Shown in pieces: positions 1 through 3,750 of a DNA stretch of 5,288 nt. A program made the position numbers and the translations under genes. Position 1 is the first letter of the stretch. Every line of letters starts with the position of its first letter. The DNA is from Abditibacteriales bacterium. GTDB lineage: Bacteria; Armatimonadota; Abditibacteriia; Abditibacteriales; JANWYM01. The notes below the pieces were generated by a model that was not told the origin of the DNA, searched no databases, and saw only the letters and a list, made by a program, of their open reading frames with translations. Location of the stretch: NCBI GenBank assembly GCA_025055355.1, contig JANWYM010000332.1, positions 1 to 5,288 on the forward strand, read 5' to 3'.

Positions 1-382
1 GCGCGGCGAGCGCGTGACCCTACCCGATGGAACGGCGGTCGAACCGCAGCAGGTATTGGGGGCACCGCGCCGAGGGTGTAAGGTAGTTTACTGCACGGAC
101 ACGCGCCCCTGTCCGAACGCCATGGAGTTAGCGCGGGACGCCGACCTGCTCATCTACGAAGGCACCTTCGACCACTGCCTTGCTGCCCGCGCGTGGGGAA
201 AAGGGCATTCCACCGTCGTGCAAGCCGCCGAAATTGCCCGGGCAGCGGGCGTGAAGCGGCTGCTGCTGACGCACATCAGCCCGCGCTACGAAGACGCTGC
301 GATGCTTCAGCAGCAGGCGGCAGCCGTGTTCCCTCATGTCCTCATCGCCGAAGACTTGCTGGAGGTGCCGCTTCGCGATTGA
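1..382 (+). CDS. rnz: Ribonuclease Z, C-terminal part (5' end outside window)
   Basis: The frame is open from position 2 to the TGA at 380-382 and has no stop before the window edge, so this is the last ~126 residues of a protein that is usually about 310 residues long. The GTG at 14 is an internal Val, not a start: it sits inside the family motif RGERVTLPDG. RNase Z is a zinc-dependent metallo-beta-lactamase-fold endonuclease that trims the 3' ends of tRNA precursors in the cytoplasm. Counting from the GTG codon, the motifs seen are DTRP (Asp29, metal ligand), GHST (His65, conserved active-site His), LTHISPRY (His87, metal ligand) and the C-terminal IAEDLLEV. The segment before Asp29 reads YCTDTRP, where most members have a Gly before the Asp. 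The downstream promoter overlaps the stop codon. The family call is firm; I cannot see the N-terminal HxHxDH motif. Confidence 0.93.
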   Translation, partial: RGERVTLPDGTAVEPQQVLGAPRRGCKVVYCTDTRPCPNAMELARDADLLIYEGTFDHCLAARAWGKGHSTVVQAAEIARAAGVKRLLLTHISPRYEDAAMLQQQAAAVFPHVLIAEDLLEVPLRD

Positions 383-407
383 CTCTCCCGCCTGTGCTTG
401 CTATAAT
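379..407 (+). promoter_or_regulatory. Strong sigma-70-type promoter with extended -10
   Basis: A TTGACT -35 box (379-384) and a perfect TATAAT -10 box (402-407) are separated by exactly 17 bases, and TGC directly before the -10 gives an extended -10. The rnz stop codon TGA lies inside the -35 box. Transcription would start near 414 and give the LysR gene a leader of about 205 nt. The match to consensus is seen directly; activity is inferred. Confidence 0.75.
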
Positions 408-439
408 CCCTCGCAGGGGAGCGCCACTAACCGTGTAGT

Positions 440-456
440 GTAGGCTTCCAGCCTAC
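440..456. repeat. Short hairpin repeat GTAGGC-TTCCA-GCCTAC
   Basis: A perfect 6-bp stem (440-445 with 451-456) closes a 5-base loop, TTCCA. The unit resembles short hairpins that I remember as dispersed intergenic repeats in several bacterial phyla; that link is from memory and untested. It lies in the predicted leader of the LysR gene. Confidence 0.55.
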
Positions 457-487
457 CTGGATACCACCAGCGAGGCAAAGCCGCCGA

Positions 488-577
488 CCGGGAGGGCGAC
501 GCTCCGGTGGAGCTGCATCCCGACACAGGGGTGGGTGGGCAGGAACGCTCGGCTCGGCGGGAGCCTTGCCCTCCCGG
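488..577. repeat. Imperfect long inverted repeat in the LysR leader
   Basis: The 26-base arms 488-513 and 552-577 are inverted copies matching at 21 of 26 positions, with the outer 10 bases (CCGGGAGGGC / GCCCTCCCGG) perfect and a 38-base spacer. The arms are very GC-rich and would fold into a stable stem in RNA. I see no coding sequence here; the minus-strand reading frame across the arms has repeat-like, low-complexity composition. It may be a dispersed repeat, or a structured leader that affects translation of the LysR gene. Confidence 0.6.
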
Positions 578-596
578 TTGTTGGAGAGGCTCTAAG
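577..596 (+). repeat. Degenerate terminal-repeat fragment
   Basis: GTTGTTGGAGAGGCTCTAAG resembles the right ends of the elements ending at 3060 and 3717 (GTTTTTGGGATAGGCTCTAAG style), with two mismatches and a one-base gap over about 21 positions. No matching left end is seen nearby, so it may be a solo remnant, or chance similarity. Confidence 0.35.
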
Positions 597-619
597 CAGA
601 TGATGTGAAGTGACAACCG

Positions 620-1549
620 ATGAAAGAGATCAACGGCAGTGACATTGACCTGCGGCAACTGGAGATTTTCTGCAAGATCGTCGAGCGCAAGAGTTTCACC
701 CGCGCCGCCGACGATTTGTTTCTCACGCAGCCAACGGTCAGCGGACGGATTCAGTCTCTGGAGCAGCGCATCGGCACCCGGCTACTGGACCGCAACGGGC
801 GCGAGGTGATACCGACCCGCGCCGGACAGATCCTCTATCAACACGCCAAAAAGCTGCTGGCGCTGCGGGAGGCAGCCGTGCAGGAACTCAGCGATTTTCT
901 GGGCTTGATGCGAGGCGAATTGGAGATCGGTGGCAGCACGATTCCCGGCGAATATATTCTCCCCCCACTGGTTGCGCAGTTCAAGCGACAGTATCCGGGG
1001 GTCACCCTCCGCCTGTTCATCCGCGACAGCAGGCAAATTACCGATGCCGTGGAGAGCGGCGCGCTGGAAATCGGCATGATCGGTTTCTGTCCCCGCGACC
1101 GTGACCTGCGCTGCACGCGGTTAGAGGACGACGAGTTACTCATCATCGTCCCTCCCCACCATCCGCTGGCTCGTCGCGAGGCGGTCAGTGTTGAGGAGAT
1201 TTTGCAGGAGCCGTTTGTAGTGCGTGAACCGGGTTCAGGCACGCGCCGCGCTTTTGACGATGCCCTACGCCAACGCGGCTTCGACCCGTTGCGAGCCCTC
1301 AACGTCGTGTGCGAGTTGGGCAGCACCGAAGCCGTCAAGCAATGCGTTGCCGCCGGGGGCGGCATCGCCGTCATCTCCGCGCGCGCCGTCCATCATGAAG
1401 TTGCTGCAGGCGCATTGAAAACGCTGCGCTTCAAAGACCTCCCGCTGCATCGCAGTTTTCATCTCATCCGCCACGCCCAACGCACCCTCTCTCCCCTTGC
1501 CCGCACGTTTGCGCAATTCGTCGTGAACACGTTGCGCAGGCGCAAGTGA
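620..1549 (+). CDS. LysR-family transcriptional regulator
   Basis: This 309-residue protein has full LysR length and layout: an N-terminal winged helix-turn-helix (residues ~10-70, with SFTRAADDLFLTQPTVSGRI as the DNA-binding core), a linker helix (~70-95), and a periplasmic-binding-protein-like effector domain from ~98 to the end (starting GELEIGGSTIPGEYILPPLV). Such proteins bind near promoters as tetramers and respond to a small ligand. The linker and the GGSTIPGEYILP segment resemble the group annotated as selenium-metabolism-associated LysR regulators and CysL/CbbR-like proteins; that is a recollection and the ligand is unknown. The ATG at 620 is the first start after an in-frame stop at 611-613. 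The ribosome site in front of it is weak. The gene has a strong promoter about 205 nt upstream with a repeat-laden leader. It lies 132 bp ahead of the transglutaminase gene, same strand. LysR genes often regulate a divergent neighbour, which is absent here: rnz is co-directional. Confidence 0.93.
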   Translation: MKEINGSDIDLRQLEIFCKIVERKSFTRAADDLFLTQPTVSGRIQSLEQRIGTRLLDRNGREVIPTRAGQILYQHAKKLLALREAAVQELSDFLGLMRGELEIGGSTIPGEYILPPLVAQFKRQYPGVTLRLFIRDSRQITDAVESGALEIGMIGFCPRDRDLRCTRLEDDELLIIVPPHHPLARREAVSVEEILQEPFVVREPGSGTRRAFDDALRQRGFDPLRALNVVCELGSTEAVKQCVAAGGGIAVISARAVHHEVAAGALKTLRFKDLPLHRSFHLIRHAQRTLSPLARTFAQFVVNTLRRRK

Positions 1550-1583
1550 TTGATTCTTCCTTGCCTTTGTCCCCTCTCCCATA

Positions 1584-1599
1584 GGCAATTTCAATTGCC
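1584..1599. promoter_or_regulatory. Perfect palindrome, operator candidate
   Basis: GGCAATT-TC-AATTGCC has perfect 7-bp arms around a 2-base centre. Its right arm overlaps the -35 box (1595-1600) of the promoter for the transglutaminase gene, which is where a repressor would bind. A 2-base loop is too tight for a good RNA terminator and no T-run follows. The symmetry does not fit the classical LysR T-N11-A spacing about the same centre, so the binding protein is unknown. Confidence 0.4.
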
Positions 1600-1624
1600 G
1601 TCCGTCGTCTCCCGTCGTTATAAT
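1595..1624 (+). promoter_or_regulatory. Promoter for the transglutaminase-like gene
   Basis: A TTGCCG -35 box (1595-1600) and a perfect TATAAT -10 box (1619-1624) are 18 bases apart. Transcription would start near 1631 and give a leader of about 50 nt ending in the AGGAGG site. This lets the gene be expressed independently of the upstream LysR gene. Confidence 0.6.
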
Positions 1625-1670
1625 GCATGGCAGCGTCGCCAGCCGACGCAGCACATAATCAACGTGACCC

Positions 1671-1676
1671 AGGAGG
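1671..1676 (+). promoter_or_regulatory. Ribosome binding site that fixes the start at 1682
   Basis: A perfect AGGAGG ends 5 bases before the ATG at 1682. It decides the start: the frame is open back to 1550 but the extra 44 codons have no ATG start, contain the promoter, and would bury the signal peptide. Confidence 0.8.
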
Positions 1677-1681
1677 CGAAG

Positions 1682-2686
1682 ATGTTATCTCGGACAGCAA
1701 GTATTTACGCGGTAGTGGGCATAGCCTTGTTGATGGTGGGAGGAAACGCTCATTCCTTTGAGCCCCCCAAGCAGCGGACGTTTGAAATCACCTATCGCGC
1801 CGTCGTCAAGGACATCCCGACGGGTGCGCAGCGGGTGGAGATCTGGATTCCCGTCCCTCAGAGCGACGCGCATCAGCAAATCTCGCGTTTGAACATCAAG
1901 TCCCCAGTCCCCTACAAAATCACGCAGGAAAAGGAGTATGGCAACAAGTCGCTCTATCTCCTCGTGAAAGAGCCGAAAGCGTCCACGCTCACGGTGGAGA
2001 TGACGTTCCAGGTGACGCGGCGGGAGCATATCAACCGCCCGTTCCTCACGGCGTCGAAGGGCAACGCTCCTACGCTGACAGCGAACGAGCAGCGGTTGAT
2101 GCGGCGCTTCCTGCAGCCGGACGCGCTTGTGCCGATTAACCAACGCATTCGCACGCTGTCGCAGGAGGTCGTGGGCGACAAAACCGATGAGCCATCCAAA
2201 GTGAAGGCGATTTACGATTATGTCGTGGCGAACGTCAAATATGACAAAAGTGGACAGGGCTGGGGGCGCGGTGACCTGATGTTCGTCTGCGATGAGAAGC
2301 GCGGCAACTGCAGCGACTTCCATGCCCTCATCATCGGCATGGCGCGCGCCCAGAACATTCCCGCTCGTTTCGCCATCGGTCTGCCGCTGCCCGCCCAACG
2401 CGGCGAAGGCAAGATCGGCGGCTACCACTGCTGGGCGGAGTTGTATCTCAAGGACTACGGCTGGGTTCCCGTGGACGCTTCCGAAGCGGCAAAGGACCCC
2501 TCTAAGAAAGAGTATTTCTTCGGCGCGCATGACGAAAACCGCGTGCAACTCAGTCTGGGACGCGACATCACCCTCTCCCCTAAACCCAAAGGTGGTCCAC
2601 TAAACTTCTTCGTTTACCCCTACGTGGAAGTGGACGGCAAGGCGCATGACGCAGTGGAGAAGGAGTTCACCTATCGAGACCTGTAA
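1682..2686 (+). CDS. Secreted transglutaminase-like domain protein
   Basis: The protein has 334 residues. Residues 1-25 form a signal peptide: a short basic start (MLSRT), a hydrophobic core (YAVVGIALLMVGG), and a likely cleavage after NAHS. There is no lipobox Cys, so it is probably released or periplasmic. Residues ~30-115 form a beta-rich domain (TFEITYRAVV...RVEIWIPVP) often found before such domains. The transglutaminase-like core spans ~165-275 and shows the full triad: Cys210 in GNCSDFHAL, His249 in GGYHCWAEL, Asp265 in WVPVDASEA. Members of this superfamily are Cys hydrolases or transferases, often proteases or amide-bond-processing enzymes; the substrate cannot be told. The gene has its own promoter and an excellent ribosome site, with a palindrome over its -35 box. 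It follows the LysR gene by 132 bp on the same strand. The next gene is convergent. Superfamily call firm, function open. Confidence 0.9.
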   Translation: MLSRTASIYAVVGIALLMVGGNAHSFEPPKQRTFEITYRAVVKDIPTGAQRVEIWIPVPQSDAHQQISRLNIKSPVPYKITQEKEYGNKSLYLLVKEPKASTLTVEMTFQVTRREHINRPFLTASKGNAPTLTANEQRLMRRFLQPDALVPINQRIRTLSQEVVGDKTDEPSKVKAIYDYVVANVKYDKSGQGWGRGDLMFVCDEKRGNCSDFHALIIGMARAQNIPARFAIGLPLPAQRGEGKIGGYHCWAELYLKDYGWVPVDASEAAKDPSKKEYFFGAHDENRVQLSLGRDITLSPKPKGGPLNFFVYPYVEVDGKAHDAVEKEFTYRDL

Positions 2687-2846
2687 CTTTAGCGAGAGGC
2701 GGGTGGTCCTATACCCTTGGCCGCGTCGCAGATTGCAACGTGGGTCCGACTCACCCGCCGCCCGAACCCCTCACATACGTGAATTGACTCATCCCCATCA
2801 ACGGGGAGACCCTTTGCGTCAGTTGCTCGTCAAAGCCGTAACGGGG
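2687..2846. other. Spacer after the transglutaminase gene
   Basis: No gene is seen. The stretch holds an 8-bp inverted repeat (GGCGGGTG at 2698-2705, CACCCGCC at 2752-2759, 46 bases apart) and a tiny CCCC-ATCAAC-GGGG hairpin near 2793-2806. AACGGGGAGA occurs twice, at 2800-2809 and 2840-2849, the second copy running into the first terminal-repeat element. No clear intrinsic terminator follows the transglutaminase stop codon. The plus-strand frame running through this stretch from 2646 is mostly out of frame with the gene and has no family resemblance. Confidence 0.5.
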
Positions 2847-2936
2847 AGAGCCTATCCCAAAAATCTCTGGAGTCCTCAACTGATTGAGGGAAAGGTGCCC
2901 GAACCAGTTGGGGACTCCAGTTGTGGGGTAGGCTCT
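2847..2936. mobile_element. Small palindromic MITE-like element A (90 bp)
   Basis: The ends AGAGCCTATCCC (2847-2858) and GGGGTAGGCTCT (2925-2936) are inverted repeats with one mismatch. Inside lies a second inverted repeat: 2867-2882 (CTGGAGTCCTCAACTG) pairs with 2905-2920 (CAGTTGGGGACTCCAG) along all 16 positions with one G-T wobble, leaving a 22-base loop. The whole element could fold as one hairpin. It encodes no protein, so any movement would need a transposase from elsewhere. The interior differs from elements B and C; only the ends are shared. One base separates it from element B. No TA or other target duplication is visible. Confidence 0.6.
2859..2920 (-). terminator. Possible intrinsic terminator for leftward transcription
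   Basis: Read on the minus strand, the 16-bp stem of element A is followed within a few bases by a run of five T (complement of AAAAA at 2859-2863). It is far from the S9 stop codon, so it would only catch read-through. The 22-base loop is large for a terminator. Confidence 0.2.
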
Positions 2937-2937
2937 G

Positions 2938-3060
2938 AGAGCCTATCTGAAAACTCTCCCCTCCTTATCAAGGAGGGGTCGGGAGAGGTCCAGAGCCAGC
3001 CAACAACCCGCTATTAGTCCTCATAGTAAAGGGAGATAGCGAGTTTTTCGGATAGGCTCT
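2938..3060. mobile_element. MITE-like element B (123 bp)
   Basis: The ends AGAGCCTATC (2938-2947) and GATAGGCTCT (3051-3060) are perfect 10-bp inverted repeats, extended on the right by GTTTTTCG. The left half contains a 9-bp perfect palindrome, CCCCTCCTT (2958-2966) with AAGGAGGGG (2970-2978), nearly the same as in element C. The right half differs from C except for its last ~20 bases. It has a CGCTAT/ATAGCG stem (3009-3014, 3036-3041) two bases before a T5 run, which looks like a weak plus-strand terminator. The element encodes no protein. Confidence 0.65.
3009..3048 (+). terminator. Weak candidate terminator inside element B
   Basis: The 6-bp stem CGCTAT/ATAGCG with a 21-base loop is followed by AG and then TTTTT. 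It is in the right orientation to stop transcription from the transglutaminase gene, but lies over 300 bp past its stop codon and the stem is short. Confidence 0.2.
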
Positions 3061-3062
3061 AA

Positions 3063-3179
3063 GTTGTCACGCCCGCGTTGGTGGTCTTGCTCCCCCAGCT
3101 GCCGTTGACGGACGACAAAGCGGAAGTGTGCCTGACGAAGAGAAACGACCGATACCCCCCAATTCTATCCTCTTTATGA
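3063..3179 (+). pseudogene. Possible 3' remnant of an unknown gene
   Basis: Directly after element B a frame of 38 codons runs to a TGA. Its product starts VVTPALVVLLPQLPLTDDKA and ends YPPILSSL, which has a protein-like mix of hydrophobic and charged residues. There is no start codon of its own with a ribosome site; the preceding codon is a stop formed at the element junction. It may be the tail of a gene cut by insertion of element B. I recognise no family, and 38 codons can be open by chance. Confidence 0.2.
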
Positions 3180-3320
3180 CCCTCATTTGATCCACGGCAA
3201 ATCAATGTCGCATTTGCACCTCATCGGCGCGAGTGCTAAAATGGGAGCAGAAGACGCAGTTACATCCACGCGATTTGAGCATAGCGATAGGAAGCAACGC
3301 GGTGAGAGCGAAGGAGTGGC

Positions 3321-3494
3321 ATTGGGATCATCGAAGCGGCGGTGACGTCGGGAGCGGGATACTGCGTCGTGCGTTTGTCCAAAGGCAAAGTCACTATTCC
3401 CATCTACGCCCGCGAAGGCGGCGATGGTGCGGCGGGCAACCCAGCGTGTGTGCCGAACGATGGGGACTGTCGCAAAGCCCTCGAACTGGGGTAG
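3321..3494 (+). pseudogene. Unrecognised 57-codon frame, possible small or decayed gene
   Basis: The frame opens at 3306, after a TGA, and closes with TAG at 3492-3494. Its product from 3321 begins IGIIEAAVTSGAGYCVVRLS and ends NDGDCRKALELG, with three Cys (residues 15, 43, 50) and good protein-like composition. An AGGAG (3312-3316) lies 4 bases before an ATT at 3321, a position where an ATG would be expected, so the start may be mutated or a rare ATT. After the stop, another frame carries GLTIAGKSLREPLEVVNHKR just before element C, which could be the continuation after a frameshift. I recognise no family. The longer minus-strand frame opposite it begins inside element C and looks like a shadow. 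Confidence 0.25.
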
Positions 3495-3596
3495 AACTCC
3501 GCCAACGGATGACGACAATCGGGGGCTGACCATCGCGGGCAAGTCGCTGCGGGAGCCTCTGGAAGTCGTCAACCACAAGCGGGCAAATGATTGGGT

Positions 3597-3719
3597 TAAG
3601 AGCCTATCCCCAAAACTCCCCTCCTTACCAAGGAGGGGTTGGGGGAGGTTCAACATGGGGACACCACCCCCCGTGATCCCCTGGCGCAGAGGGACAGTCG
3701 TTTTTGGGATAGGCTCTTA
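3597..3719. mobile_element. MITE-like element C (123 bp with flanking TA)
   Basis: The ends TAAGAGCCTATCCC (3597-3610) and GGGATAGGCTCTTA (3706-3719) are perfect 14-bp inverted repeats, followed inward by CAAAA and preceded on the right by TTTTT. The outermost TA on both sides could be a duplicated TA target, as made by IS630/Tc1-type transposases; TA is also simply part of the palindrome, so this is not proof. The left half closely matches element B (3599-3649 against 2938-2989), including the CCCCTCCTT-ACC-AAGGAGGGG hairpin; the middle right differs. No protein is encoded. Confidence 0.7.
3612..3638 (-). terminator. Likely intrinsic terminator of the S9 peptidase gene
   Basis: On the minus strand the GC-rich 9-bp stem (3630-3638 with 3618-3626, 3-base loop) is followed by AG and then TTTT. 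It lies about 115 bp past the S9 stop codon and is the first hairpin-plus-T signal in that direction. It belongs to mobile element C, so the element may have been recruited as a terminator. Confidence 0.35.
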
Positions 3720-3743
3720 GTTCCTCTCAGTTCCTGCAGTTCC
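3719..3743. repeat. Three AGTTCC repeats
   Basis: AGTTCC occurs at 3719-3724, 3729-3734 and 3738-3743, spaced 10 and 9 bases apart, between element C and the S9 stop codon. The spacing is near one helical turn, but the position just after a gene end gives no obvious role. It may be slippage. Confidence 0.4.
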
Positions 3744-3750
3744 CCTCGGA

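Larger units (their letters stand above)
3061..3596. other. Gene-poor stretch between elements B and C
   Basis: Apart from the two short frames described at 3063-3179 and 3321-3494, I see no gene, RNA or regulatory signal here. Long overlapping frames exist on both strands between 3183 and 3720, but none shows a ribosome site plus a recognisable domain, and several extend into element C, a repeat. The stretch is best read as decayed sequence. Confidence 0.45.

Noticed and set aside
414..619. Known riboswitch in the LysR leader
   Set aside because: The hairpins match no riboswitch core I can recognise, and the arms look like dispersed repeats.
401..658. 85-residue minus-strand reading frame over the rnz-LysR spacer
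   Set aside because: It runs through inverted repeats and the start of the LysR gene, has Ser/Pro/Arg-rich composition and no homology I can see; the spacer is better explained as promoter plus repeats.
838..1374. 178-residue minus-strand frame opposite the LysR gene
   Set aside because: Ser/Arg-rich shadow with no domain; the plus-strand LysR protein is complete and convincing.
1584..1599. Intrinsic terminator after the LysR gene
   Set aside because: AT-rich stem, 2-base loop and no following T-run.
1550..1681. N-terminal extension of the transglutaminase protein back to 1550
   Set aside because: It would use an ATT right after the LysR stop, span the promoter and ribosome site, and place the signal peptide inside the protein. 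The ATG at 1682 with AGGAGG is the better start.
1685..2548. 287-residue minus-strand frame opposite the transglutaminase gene
   Set aside because: It is a shadow: the plus strand shows a signal peptide, catalytic triad and ribosome site, while this frame shows no domain.
3183..3656. 157-residue minus-strand frame starting within element C
   Set aside because: Its first residues (LPQPLLGKEG) are the translated palindrome repeat, it has no ribosome site, and the rest is low-quality sequence opposite a more protein-like plus-strand frame.
2846..3720. CRISPR array or other spaced direct repeats
   Set aside because: Repeats are inverted ends of separate elements, not regularly spaced direct repeats with unique spacers.
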